Below are positions 7,324-15,639 of a DNA stretch of 51,367 bases, in pieces. Below the pieces are notes generated by a model. The model did no database searches. It saw nothing but the letters and a program-made list of their open reading frames with translations, and was not told where the DNA came from. Positions within the stretch are counted from its first letter, which is position 1. Every line of letters starts with the position of its first letter. A program made the translations under genes and the position numbers. Source of the stretch: Acidimicrobiia bacterium (GTDB taxonomy: Bacteria > Acidobacteriota > Vicinamibacteria > Vicinamibacterales > SCN-69-37); contig VFZF01000020.1 of assembly GCA_016871335.1 (NCBI GenBank), forward strand, positions 1-51,367. The letters run 5' to 3'.

Positions 7324-8250
7324 TCAGCGCACCGCACACTCGAGCGCCGCGATTCCCTCGGCGCCGTCATGGGCAGCGAGGTCACGGGCGGCTTCGATGG
7401 TGCGATCGGTCGAGATGAGCTGGAGACCGCGCTTCGCGAACTCGGCGTACCGCTCGCGGCCGTCGCGAGCGAATCGGCCATCCCACGACCGGTTGGGATT
7501 GCCGAGGGTGCCGAACATGGCTTCCACATCACGCGCGGCCAGGGCGCGGTTGAGCTCGGCATTCACCGTCTCCACGCCCGTCCACGCGAGCACACGGGTG
7601 AGCGCCACGCCGCGTTCTTCAAGGGCATCCAGTGCCGCGATGTCCTCGATCGACACCGACAACATCATCTCCGGCGCGAGGCCATGCACACGTACGGCGG
7701 CATCGGTGCTGTAGGTGATGAAGATGACACGCGACATCGCGTCCGCCTCGCGCACTTCGGCGACGACGTCTTCATACGACACACCACGTTTGACGTCCAG
7801 TTCCAGGATGGCCTTCCCGTTCGCCCAGTCAAGCGCTTCGCGCAACGTCGGCACCCGCGCGTCGAGCACGGCACCGGTTTCATCCCGCAACCGCAACGCC
7901 CGAATCTCCTCGAGTGTGTGCGCCCGCACCTCCCCCGTCCCCGTCGTCGTCCGATCAAGCGTGTCGTCGTGCATCAACACCAGCACGTCGTCTTTGGTGC
8001 GGGCGATGTCGATTTCGAGGAGGGCGGGCACCATGGACGTGGTGTAGGCGAACCCTTCGATGGAGTTTTCGGCATACCCGGGGACGGGTCCGCCCCGATG
8101 GGCGGCCGCAACCGCGTGGCCACGCTCCCGCAGGCAGTCGAAGAACGCGCCGATGTCCGACGGCGCCAGCGCCGGCGCCTGGGTCACAGGTGGTGACGTG
8201 GGCCTGCAGGCCATCAGCAGCAGCACAAGCACGAGTCGGGACCGAGCCAT
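7324..8250 (-). CDS. Glycerophosphodiester phosphodiesterase, lipoprotein
   Basis: 308 aa from the ATG at 8250; a longer in-frame reading exists but would skip the clear lipoprotein signal MARSRLVLVLLLMAC. The GDPD fold is marked by AAHRGGPVPGYAENSIEGF (catalytic histidine) and EIDIARTKDDVLVLMHDDTLDRTT (metal ligands and second histidine), followed by ILELDVK. The enzyme hydrolyses glycerophosphodiesters to glycerol-3-phosphate and an alcohol, and would scavenge phospholipid head groups from the outer face of the membrane. The start is 7 nt from TATCTT (8258-8263), suggesting a leaderless transcript. It is divergent from the MFS gene, with only 15 bp between the two starts. Confidence 0.9.
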   Translation of the reverse strand: MARSRLVLVLLLMACRPTSPPVTQAPALAPSDIGAFFDCLRERGHAVAAAHRGGPVPGYAENSIEGFAYTTSMVPALLEIDIARTKDDVLVLMHDDTLDRTTTGTGEVRAHTLEEIRALRLRDETGAVLDARVPTLREALDWANGKAILELDVKRGVSYEDVVAEVREADAMSRVIFITYSTDAAVRVHGLAPEMMLSVSIEDIAALDALEERGVALTRVLAWTGVETVNAELNRALAARDVEAMFGTLGNPNRSWDGRFARDGRERYAEFAKRGLQLISTDRTIEAARDLAAHDGAEGIAALECAVR

Positions 8251-8265
8251 GGCTGCTAAGATACC

Positions 8266-9558
8266 GTGGTCTTGTCCACGCCCGACGCGTCCCCAGGAAC
8301 TCCACCTGTCGAAGCCCCGCGCAGCTGGGCCGGACGTGTCGCGGGCGCCCTCACCCACCGCGACTTCCGGATTGTCTGGCTCGCCGCACTGGGATCCACC
8401 ATCGGCACGTGGATGCAGAAGTTCGCGCAGAGCTGGCTGGTTCTGGATCTGACCGACTCGAACTTCTATCTCGGGCTCGACGACTTCCTCTCGCAATTGC
8501 CGATTTTGCTGTTCATGTTGATCGGTGGCGTCGTCGCGGATCGGTATGACCGTCGGAAGCTGCTGACCTGGTCGCAGTACGTGCAGGCGTTCACCGCGTT
8601 TTCGCTGGCCGCCGTGGTCTTTCTGGATATCGTCACGATCTGGCACGTCCTGACGCTGTCGTTCATCTCGGGGCTGGGGCAGGCGTTTGGGGGGCCGGCC
8701 TACCAGTCGCTGCTGCCATCACTGGTGCCGCGCCGCGATTTGCCGAATGCGATCGCCCTCAACTCGACCCAGTTCAACCTGTCGCGCATTCTCGGCCCGC
8801 TGGGCGGCACGGCGATTCTGGTCTCGCTGGGCATGGCGGCCTGTTTTTTCCTCAACGGCCTTTCGTTTTTTCTCGTGGTCGTGGCGCTGCTGATGATCAA
8901 AGCGCCGATCCCTCTGCCCCAGTCAGGGCCACGTCGCGACATCATGACGGACCTGCGCCAGGGAATCTCCTACGTGCGCCACCAGCGCCTCATGATGACG
9001 CTGATTGTGCTGGTGGTCATCAGCATGGCCCTGGCCATGCCGCTCGTCACCTTCCTGCCGACGTTTGCCAAGACGGTGATGGCCGACGCGGGCGGCACGC
9101 CGGAGACGCGCCTCTCGTTTTTAATGGTCTGTCAGGGACTGGGCGCCATCACCGGTGCGCTGTTGATCGGATCGGCAGGCGGCAAATTCAAACACATGGG
9201 ACGCATCCTGCTGGGCGTGCAGTTTGTGATGGGTCTTGTCATCATGGCGTTCGGCTGGTTCACCACGCCGCTTCTGAGTTACATCCTCATCTTCTTTGGC
9301 GGCATCGCCTTCATGATGCTCTTCTCGATGAGTTTCTCCATCGTCCAGCTATCCGTGCCCGAGGAACTGCGTGGACGAGTGGTCAGCATCTACATGGTGG
9401 CCGTGCGCGGCGGCGGCCCCATCGGCGCGCTCATTGCCGGCTACTTCGCCGACATGTACTCGGCGCCGGCGGTGATGATCTTCAACGGCGCCGTGCTCTC
9501 GCTCATCACGCTGGGCGCGATCGTGTCCGGCAAGGGGTCGAGTCTGAAGACCATTTAG
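8266..9558 (+). CDS. MFS transporter, exporter type (EntS-like)
   Basis: 430 aa. The start is GTG at 8266 or TTG at 8272; the segment RVAGALTHRDFRIVWLAALGSTIGTWMQ, typical for the start of TM1 in this group, must be included. About 10-12 hydrophobic segments follow. The loop motif ADRYDRRKLL between TM2 and TM3 is the MFS motif A variant of the EntS/MFS_3 exporters, and RGRVVSIYMVA matches the second-half conserved loop. Substrate unknown; the family exports drugs and siderophores by proton antiport. It does not look linked to the genes around it. Confidence 0.85.
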   Translation: MVLSTPDASPGTPPVEAPRSWAGRVAGALTHRDFRIVWLAALGSTIGTWMQKFAQSWLVLDLTDSNFYLGLDDFLSQLPILLFMLIGGVVADRYDRRKLLTWSQYVQAFTAFSLAAVVFLDIVTIWHVLTLSFISGLGQAFGGPAYQSLLPSLVPRRDLPNAIALNSTQFNLSRILGPLGGTAILVSLGMAACFFLNGLSFFLVVVALLMIKAPIPLPQSGPRRDIMTDLRQGISYVRHQRLMMTLIVLVVISMALAMPLVTFLPTFAKTVMADAGGTPETRLSFLMVCQGLGAITGALLIGSAGGKFKHMGRILLGVQFVMGLVIMAFGWFTTPLLSYILIFFGGIAFMMLFSMSFSIVQLSVPEELRGRVVSIYMVAVRGGGPIGALIAGYFADMYSAPAVMIFNGAVLSLITLGAIVSGKGSSLKTI

Positions 9559-9599
9559 ACAGAATGCACAACGAGACGTGGAGATGTCTCGCTGTGACA

Positions 9600-10586
9600 C
9601 TAGTACCCGCGATCGAGGTCGACGACATTCTCGAGCGGCGTGCCGGCTTCGAAGCGTGCCCAGTTCTTGAGAAAGAAGTCGACGGCGGGCGTCCAGTAGT
9701 CGCCGTCACACGCACCTGTGTGCGGTGTGATGATGGTGCGCGGCGTGGACCACAGCGGGCTCGACTCGGGCAACGGTTCCGTCGCAAACACATCCAGGCC
9801 GGCGCCGCCGACCCGTCCGGTATGCAACGCGTCAGCGAGGGCGGCCTCATCAATCAGTGACCCACGCGCCACGTTGATCACCAGCGCGGTGGGCTTCAAC
9901 AGCGCGAGCGCGTCCGCGTCCAGCACCTGCCCTGTCTCCGAGGTGTGTGGCAGCGCCAGGACGACGATGTCCATCTGCGGCAGGAGTTCACGAAGTGCCG
10001 TCATCGGTACCACGCGGTCGACGCCAGGCGGTGAAGGCCGGGTGACGTCACGGCGTACGCCGATCACCCGCATGCCCATGCCACCGGCAAACCGCGCGAC
10101 CTGTGTTCCGATCCCGCCCAGTCCGACCACCAGCACGGTCGTCGCACTCAGACGCGGCACCGGAATGGCCGCCAGTTCCTCCTGCGCCCACTCCCGCGCG
10201 CGCCGGCGTTCGTCTCCGGCCGGGAACTGCCGCCGGAGGCCGAGGATCAGGGCCATGGCGTGTTCCGCAAGGATCTCGGCATGCACACCACGAACGTTCG
10301 TGACCGGAATCCCCCGGGCCGCCAAATCGGCAAGGGGCAGCCAGCCAATACCTACCGCCGTCGAGTGCACCCAGCGCAGCCGGGAGGCGACGGCCAACGT
10401 CGCGGCCTGCATCCGTGGCACCAGGGCCACGTCGGCGTCGACAATCGCCGCCTGCACCGCCTCGTAGTCCCTGATGTCAACGACCTCCACATGCGGGAGT
10501 GCCCGCCGAATCCGGTCCACCTGCGACACCGGCAAGGACCACATGGGGAGATCGTGGACGTGGACAAGCAATCTCATATCTGCCAT
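9600..10586 (-). CDS. D-2-hydroxyacid dehydrogenase family protein
   Basis: 328 aa. The Rossmann motif GLGGIGTQVARFA, the segment INVARGSLIDEAALADAL with the catalytic arginine, the glutamate in GLDVFATEPLP and the catalytic histidine in TPHTGA show an NAD(P)-dependent reductase of 2-keto acids. The C-terminal motif matches the ghrA/phosphoglycerate-dehydrogenase-like group; the substrate cannot be told. The ATG at 10586 lies at the edge of a tandem repeat, while a second ATG at 10577 starts the conserved part (MRLLVHVHD) and may be the real start. Confidence 0.85.
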   Translation of the reverse strand: MADMRLLVHVHDLPMWSLPVSQVDRIRRALPHVEVVDIRDYEAVQAAIVDADVALVPRMQAATLAVASRLRWVHSTAVGIGWLPLADLAARGIPVTNVRGVHAEILAEHAMALILGLRRQFPAGDERRRAREWAQEELAAIPVPRLSATTVLVVGLGGIGTQVARFAGGMGMRVIGVRRDVTRPSPPGVDRVVPMTALRELLPQMDIVVLALPHTSETGQVLDADALALLKPTALVINVARGSLIDEAALADALHTGRVGGAGLDVFATEPLPESSPLWSTPRTIITPHTGACDGDYWTPAVDFFLKNWARFEAGTPLENVVDLDRGY

Positions 10587-10652
10587 CTAGCATCTAACAT
10601 CTGACATCTAACATCTGACATCTAACATCTGACATCTAACATCTGACATCTG
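10576..10652. repeat. Tandem repeat of CATCTGA/CATCTAA 7-mers
   Basis: Alternating ACATCTA and ACATCTG 7-mers form a 14-bp period repeated about four times with degenerate flanks. The block fills the gap between the divergent D-2-hydroxyacid dehydrogenase and GH109-like genes and reaches into the start codon region of the former. Confidence 0.9.
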
Positions 10653-10679
10653 CCCACGCCATGGGGGTAGAATGCGCGC

Positions 10680-12065
10680 ATGGCCGAACACACCGCTCGT
10701 CGTGGTTTCCTGAAGACCCTTGGTAGTTTTGCGGCCGCGGCTGCAGCCTGGCCCTCGTTGCCCGCCCTGGCGGGCGCCCAATCGTCCTCCCCAACGCGGC
10801 GGGCCGGCGCGCAATATCGCGGCGACTTTGCCGCGCCGAAACTCGACAAGGTGCGTGTTGCGCTGATCGGCGTGGGTGCGCGTGGTTCAGGCCACACGAC
10901 CCAGTTGTCGGCCATCGAAGGTACCGAGGTGGTCGGCATCAGCGACCTCTACGAGGACTGGGCGCGTCGCGCGGAAAACCGGGCGAAGGAGAAGGGTCAC
11001 ACCCCCAAGGTCTACTTCGGCGATCCCAACGGCTGGCGGACGATGCTGAGCGAGACGAAGCCGGATGCGGTGTTCATCGCCACGCCGTGGGAATTGCATG
11101 CGCCGATGGGTATCGCAGCGATGCGCGCCGGCGCCCATGCCTTCATCGAGATTCCGATCGCCGTCACCCTGCAGGAAATGTGGGACCTGGTGGACACGTC
11201 CGAGCAGACGGGCCGCCACTGCATGCTGATGGAGAACGTCTGTTACGGCCGCGAAGAGCTGCTGTATCTGAACATGGTGCGTCGCGGCCTGCTCGGCGAA
11301 CTCCTGCATGCCGAGGCGGCCTACATCCACGACCTCCGCGCGCAGATGAAGGAAGTCGAACGCGGCACCGGATCGTGGCGCACGTATCACTACGCACAAC
11401 GCAACGGCAATCTCTACCCGTGTCACGGACTCGGTCCGGTGGCGCAGTACATGAGCCTCGCGCGCGGAGAGGACCAGTTCGGCCGCCTGTCGTCGTTCTC
11501 CTCGCCCGGCCGCGGCCGCACCTTGTACGGCAAGGAACACTTCGCCCCCGACCACAAGTGGAACAAGCTCGACTTCAGCCGCGGCGGCGACATGAACACG
11601 TCCATCATCAAGACCGTGCAGGGCAGAACGATCATGGTCCAGTGGGATGAAACCTCCCCGCGCCCCTACACCCGGCACAATCTGATTCAGGGCACCAGAG
11701 GCACGCTCACCGGCTTCCCCAACCGGCTCTCCATCGAAGGCCTCAATCGGGCGCACCAGTGGGCGCAGGGTGAGGAGTTCGCAAAGATCACCGCCGAGTA
11801 CGAGCACCCGCTCTGGAAGCGTGCCGGAGAACTCGCCAAGACCATGGGCGGGCATGGCGGGATGGACTTCCTGATGCTGTATCGCATCATCGAATGCCTG
11901 CGCGGTGGACAGCCGCTCGATCAGAACGTGTATGAAGGGTGCGCGTGGTCGGCTGTCGGACCGCTGTCGGAGAAGTCCGTCCGCGAAAACGGTGCAGCGC
12001 AGGACTTTCCGGACTTCACGCGTGGCGACTGGAAGACCACCAAGAGTCTCAGCGTAGTCCAGTAG
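10680..12065 (+). CDS. GH109-like Gfo/Idh/MocA protein with Tat signal (alpha-N-acetylgalactosaminidase type)
   Basis: 461 aa, ATG 6 nt after TAGAAT (10668-10673). The Tat signal TARRGFLKTLGSF is followed by an Ala-rich h-region and a linker. The Rossmann fold starts at VRVALIGVGARGSGH. The segments MENVCYGREELLYLNMVRRG, RNGNLYPCHGLGPV, GGHGGMDF and VGPLSEKSVRENGA match the NAD-dependent retaining glycosidases of family GH109, first described as alpha-N-acetylgalactosaminidases, more closely than sugar dehydrogenases. It would act in the periplasm on glycans or glycoproteins with tightly bound NAD. Other Gfo/Idh/MocA activities cannot be excluded. Confidence 0.85.
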   Translation: MAEHTARRGFLKTLGSFAAAAAAWPSLPALAGAQSSSPTRRAGAQYRGDFAAPKLDKVRVALIGVGARGSGHTTQLSAIEGTEVVGISDLYEDWARRAENRAKEKGHTPKVYFGDPNGWRTMLSETKPDAVFIATPWELHAPMGIAAMRAGAHAFIEIPIAVTLQEMWDLVDTSEQTGRHCMLMENVCYGREELLYLNMVRRGLLGELLHAEAAYIHDLRAQMKEVERGTGSWRTYHYAQRNGNLYPCHGLGPVAQYMSLARGEDQFGRLSSFSSPGRGRTLYGKEHFAPDHKWNKLDFSRGGDMNTSIIKTVQGRTIMVQWDETSPRPYTRHNLIQGTRGTLTGFPNRLSIEGLNRAHQWAQGEEFAKITAEYEHPLWKRAGELAKTMGGHGGMDFLMLYRIIECLRGGQPLDQNVYEGCAWSAVGPLSEKSVRENGAAQDFPDFTRGDWKTTKSLSVVQ

Positions 12066-12099
12066 TTCAGGGTCCAGGAGTCCTGCGGTCCAAAGAGCA

Positions 12100-12472
12100 C
12101 TGAAGAAGAAGGCGTACGAGAAAGCGCTGGAGCCGCTGGAGGAGGAGTTGAACAACCTTGTCCGGTGGCTGAAGCACACCGGACGCCGGTCAATCCGTGC
12201 TGTTTGAGCGGAGCTGGTACAACCGGGCCGGCGTCGAAAAGGTGATGGATTTCTGCTCCGACGAGCAGCACATCCGCCTCCTGAAGGAGGTCCCCAGCTT
12301 CGAACAACTGCTGGCCGACGACGGCATCATCCTGCTGAAGTACCGGCGGGCGGCGGATCAGGAGGAGCAGGAAGCCCGCTTCGCCGAGCACGCGGCGGCC
12401 CCATTCTCACTGCCGCCGCTGGCGGGCAATCCGGCGAAAGAACGGCATCGCGTCATCAAACCCGTAGAATGA
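12100..12472 (+). pseudogene. Remnant of polyphosphate kinase 2 (PPK2)
   Basis: Fragment one (12100 to about 12184) reads LKKKAYEKALEPLEEELNNL, then VRWLKHTG, the segment that precedes the P-loop in PPK2. The next in-frame stop follows at once. Fragment two, in another frame (12195-12472), reads VLFERSWYNRAGVEKVMDFC, then LADDGIILLKY, then DQEEQEARF, matching the middle of PPK2. The Walker A loop and about 70 residues between the fragments, as well as most of the C-terminal part, are missing. An open frame of 91 codons survives (12197-12472), but it cannot be a working kinase. It lies directly before a phosphate regulation gene, so the loss is meaningful for local polyphosphate metabolism. 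Confidence 0.85.
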
Positions 12473-12476
12473 TTCC

Positions 12477-13169
12477 GTGGCCAGCATCCTTGTTGTTGAA
12501 GACAGCCCCGATATCGCCGAACTGATCGAACACTATCTGAAGGGCGCGGGCCATACGGTGATCGTGCTCGGCAACGGCAGCGACGGTCTGCGCCAGGCGC
12601 GTCACACGCCGCCGGACGCCGTGATCCTGGACCTGATGCTGCCCGGCATGGATGGACTCCACGTTTGTCAGGCGCTGCGCGGCGAGGCCTCGACTGCGGC
12701 GATTCCGATCATCATGCTCACGGCGCGCGGCGAAGAAGCCGACCGTGTCCGCGGACTCGAACTGGGGGCCGACGACTACCTCACCAAACCCTTCAGTCCG
12801 AAGGAACTCGTCGCACGCGTCGGGGCGCTCCTGCGCCGCGTTCAGCGCCCTGTCTCCACCACGAAGCTCCTCACCTATGGCCCGCTCGCCATCGATCTCG
12901 ACCGGCATCTGGTGACGCTCGGCAGTGAGGAGATCACACTGACCGCCAAGGAATTCCTCCTGTTGCAGTACCTCATCGAACACCGCGGCCGTGTGCTCTC
13001 CCGCGACCTGCTGTTGACCGACGTGTGGAGTTATCAGTACACCGGCGGCACTCGCACGGTGGATGTCCACATCCGGCGGCTGCGTGAAAAAGTGCCCTAC
13101 CTGGGTGCAGCGATCGCCACGATCAAACAGTTCGGCTACAAGCTCGAAGACCCTGCCCCGGTGCCGTGA
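12477..13169 (+). CDS. PhoB-like OmpR-family response regulator
   Basis: 230 aa, GTG 6 nt after TAGAAT (12465-12470), so probably leaderless. The receiver domain has VVEDSPD, VILDLMLPGMDG (phosphoacceptor Asp), MLTARGEE and LGADDYLTKPF with the conserved lysine. The C-terminal winged helix has LTAKEFLLLQYLIEHRGRVLSRDLLLTDVW and TRTVDVHIRRLREK. It overlaps the histidine kinase gene by 4 nt. With pst, phoU and a phytase within 13 kb, a role as PhoB-type regulator is likely but inferred. Confidence 0.88.
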   Translation: MASILVVEDSPDIAELIEHYLKGAGHTVIVLGNGSDGLRQARHTPPDAVILDLMLPGMDGLHVCQALRGEASTAAIPIIMLTARGEEADRVRGLELGADDYLTKPFSPKELVARVGALLRRVQRPVSTTKLLTYGPLAIDLDRHLVTLGSEEITLTAKEFLLLQYLIEHRGRVLSRDLLLTDVWSYQYTGGTRTVDVHIRRLREKVPYLGAAIATIKQFGYKLEDPAPVP

Positions 13170-14926
13170 CATTCCGCACCCGTACATTCGTCGCCCTGCT
13201 CGTCGCCTGCACCCTGGCGCTGGCCGCCTCCACGGCGCTCGTCACCACCTCCCTGCGCCGGACCATGACGACGGACATCGAGGCCTCCCTGCTGCGGCAG
13301 GTCCGTCTGATGGCTCCGCTGGTCGCCGCGTGGCCGGACGCCTCCGCGGCGCATCGCGAGGCGGCAGCCCTTTCATCGCTGGTCTCGGCGCGCGTCACAC
13401 TCCTGCTTGAGGACGGCACTGTCGTCGGCGACTCCGACGTCGACGACCTGCGTCTCTCCTCAATTGAGAATCACCTGGGTCGCGAGGAAGTGCAGTCCGC
13501 GTTCGCCACCGGCACCGGCGTCGCCATCCGACAGAGTTCCACCACCGGAATTCAGACGATGTATGCGGCAGCACGAGTGCCGAGGGGCCCTATCCGCATT
13601 GTACGGCTTGGCCTCCCGCTCATTGGAGTGGATGCACAGATCGCCGACGCGCGCAGATTTGTCTGGATGGGCCTTGCCGTCGGCCTGATCGCCGCCGTGC
13701 TGCTCACGTGGGGCACGTCGGTGTGGCTGAGCCGGCGGGTGCAGGCCATCGCGACGGTCGCCGGGCAATACCGGGCCGGCGATTTTTCGACGCCGGTCCG
13801 CGACTTCGGACGCGACGAGATTGGCGCCGTCGCGCGCGTACTTGATGAGACCGCACGCGATCTGGGTACGCGGCTTGAGGACGTCGCGCGTGAGCGCGCC
13901 CACATGGCCGCGATCCTTCAGGGCATGGTCGAGGGCGCGCTGCTCGTCACTGCACAGGGGCGACTCGTCGTCTCAAATCCGGCGATCCGATCGATGCTCC
14001 GGCTGACCGGCGACCCGCGCGGGCTGCACATCCTCGAGATCGTGCGACACCCCGACATTGCCGCGCAGCTCACCGCTGCCCTGTCGGGCCAGACGCCCTC
14101 CCCGATTGAGGTCCAGCTCGATCGCGACTCCCGCCGGTCGTTTATCGCCCGCGTGGTTCCCGTCGAAGCTGCGCGGGGCGGCGGCGCCGTCCTCGTGCTG
14201 CACGACATCACGGATCTGCGTCGCGCCGACCAGGTCCGCCGCGACTTTGTCGCGAATGTCTCCCATGAGCTGCGCACACCACTCACGGCGATTCGCGGCT
14301 ACGTCGAAGCCCTCACGGACGGCCCATCCGACGCCGCGCAGACACGGACGTTTCTTGGCATCATTGCGCGCCACGCCTCGCGCATGGAACGGCTCGTGAA
14401 CGACCTGCTGCGCCTGGCGCGCCTCGACGCGCGGCAGGAGCAGATCCAGCGCGCGCTGATTCAGCTGCCGGCGCTGCTCAATCAGGTGTGCGGCGACATG
14501 GAAGCCACAATCACCGCCCGGGGGATCACCGTCCAGGTCGATGTGGCACCGGATGCAGCGGCATGCAATGCGGATCCCGCCAAGCTGCACGACGTGTTCC
14601 GCAACCTGCTCGAAAACGCCGTGAACTACAGCCCGGACGACGCGCGAATCGACATCACCGTCACGCGGTCCTCCGACGCTGTCATCGTCGAGGTACACGA
14701 CCGCGGGCCGGGCATCCCGGAGACGGAACTCCCGCGCATCTTCGAACGGTTTTACCGCGTCGACCGATCGCGCACGCGCGATCCACGCGATCCCGGCGGC
14801 ACCGGGCTGGGGTTGTCGATCGTGCGACATCTGGTCGAGTTGCACGGCGGCCGGGTGTCCGCGCGTAATCGTGACGGAGGCGGTGCGTCAGTCACGGTCG
14901 AATTGCCGGACGTCACGTCAGCCTGA
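13166..14926 (+). CDS. PhoR-like sensor histidine kinase (HAMP-PAS-HisKA-HATPase)
   Basis: 586 aa, GTG start overlapping the regulator. TM1 spans about residues 7-27; an extracytoplasmic sensor follows; TM2 (WMGLAVGLIAAVLLTWGTSV) is near residues 168-190; then a HAMP domain and a PAS domain (MVEGALLVTAQGRLVVSNPAIRS split between both ends of its first strand). The phosphoacceptor is H367 in VSHELRTPLTAIRGYVEAL. The ATPase domain has NLLENAVNY, DRGPGIPETELPRIFERFYR and GTGLGLSIV. The layout is that of PhoR, which senses phosphate through Pst and PhoU rather than by its own sensor. Pairing with the upstream regulator is supported by the 4-nt overlap. Confidence 0.88.
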   Translation: MTFRTRTFVALLVACTLALAASTALVTTSLRRTMTTDIEASLLRQVRLMAPLVAAWPDASAAHREAAALSSLVSARVTLLLEDGTVVGDSDVDDLRLSSIENHLGREEVQSAFATGTGVAIRQSSTTGIQTMYAAARVPRGPIRIVRLGLPLIGVDAQIADARRFVWMGLAVGLIAAVLLTWGTSVWLSRRVQAIATVAGQYRAGDFSTPVRDFGRDEIGAVARVLDETARDLGTRLEDVARERAHMAAILQGMVEGALLVTAQGRLVVSNPAIRSMLRLTGDPRGLHILEIVRHPDIAAQLTAALSGQTPSPIEVQLDRDSRRSFIARVVPVEAARGGGAVLVLHDITDLRRADQVRRDFVANVSHELRTPLTAIRGYVEALTDGPSDAAQTRTFLGIIARHASRMERLVNDLLRLARLDARQEQIQRALIQLPALLNQVCGDMEATITARGITVQVDVAPDAAACNADPAKLHDVFRNLLENAVNYSPDDARIDITVTRSSDAVIVEVHDRGPGIPETELPRIFERFYRVDRSRTRDPRDPGGTGLGLSIVRHLVELHGGRVSARNRDGGGASVTVELPDVTSA

Positions 14927-14930
14927 CACG

Positions 14931-15554
14931 ATGTTCAGCACGTACTTTGCGTTGACTGCGGCCCTGGTCATCACACCGGGCGCGACCACCGCCGTCATCG
15001 TTCGCAACGCACTGGCCGGCGGCTGGCGCAGCGGGGTGTGGGCCGCCATCGGTGCCGCAGCGGGCAACAGTACCCATGCGGCCGTCGCAGGACTCGGGCT
15101 CGCGGTGGTGCTCACCCGTTCTCCGCGGCTGTTCGCCGCCATCCAGCTGGCCGGCGGTCTGTATCTCGCCTGGCTCGCGATCCAGAGTCTTCGACGCGTC
15201 ATCAGTCATCGGGCGCTGCCCGCCTCGAGCGCCATCCTGGCCTCGAGCGATCCCATTCGGGCCCACCACGCATGGCGTGAAGGCCTTTCCGTGAATCTGC
15301 TGAATCCGTCGATTGCGACGTTTTATCTCGCGGTTGTGCCGTCGTTTGTGCCCGCGTCGGCGGACACCGGCTACTACGTGGGGCTGGCCGCCACCCATGT
15401 GGGTCTGGCCTTCGCCGTGCACACCGCCTGGGCGGTCTCACTCGATCGACTGCGGCACGTGCTGGCGAGCCCCCGCGCGCGCGTCATCCTGGAGGGCACC
15501 ACGGCGGTGACGCTGGGCCTGCTGGCCGTGCGGGTGATTCTGGCCGCCGCCTAG
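14931..15554 (+). CDS. LysE/RhtB family exporter
   Basis: 207 aa, ATG 4 nt after the kinase stop. The N-terminus ALTAALVITPGATTAVIVRNALAGG split over TM1, the charged loop, GLYLAWLAIQSLRR and LNPSIATFYLAVVPSFV are typical of LysE-type amino-acid exporters; six hydrophobic segments are visible. It is probably transcribed with the two-component genes; a link to phosphate is not obvious. Substrate unknown. Confidence 0.85.
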   Translation: MFSTYFALTAALVITPGATTAVIVRNALAGGWRSGVWAAIGAAAGNSTHAAVAGLGLAVVLTRSPRLFAAIQLAGGLYLAWLAIQSLRRVISHRALPASSAILASSDPIRAHHAWREGLSVNLLNPSIATFYLAVVPSFVPASADTGYYVGLAATHVGLAFAVHTAWAVSLDRLRHVLASPRARVILEGTTAVTLGLLAVRVILAAA

Positions 15555-15574
15555 CGGGCCCTGGGCGGACTCAG

Positions 15575-15630
15575 GCGTTACGTCAAATTAACGGCCACGA
15601 CACGTCCCGGAAACCGGGCCTTTCTACTCT
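15575..15630 (+). promoter_or_regulatory. Candidate Pho box and promoter of the orphan response regulator
   Basis: Four 7-mers at exact 11-bp steps: GCGTTAC (15575), AATTAAC (15586), ACGACAC (15597), CGGAAAC (15608). Ten nt after the last unit comes the -10 hexamer TACTCT (15625-15630), 9 nt before the ATG. The same architecture is found before pstS. It resembles the 11-bp-phased CTGTCAT repeats bound by PhoB in Escherichia coli. Confidence 0.65.
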
Positions 15631-15639
15631 GAGCTGGCA

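Noticed and set aside
10576-10652. Possible CRISPR array
   Set aside because: The units are 7 bp, contiguous and without unique spacers; no cas genes are near.
10887-12179. 430-codon minus-strand frame opposite the GH109-like gene
   Set aside because: Antisense shadow; the plus-strand product matches a family along its whole length.
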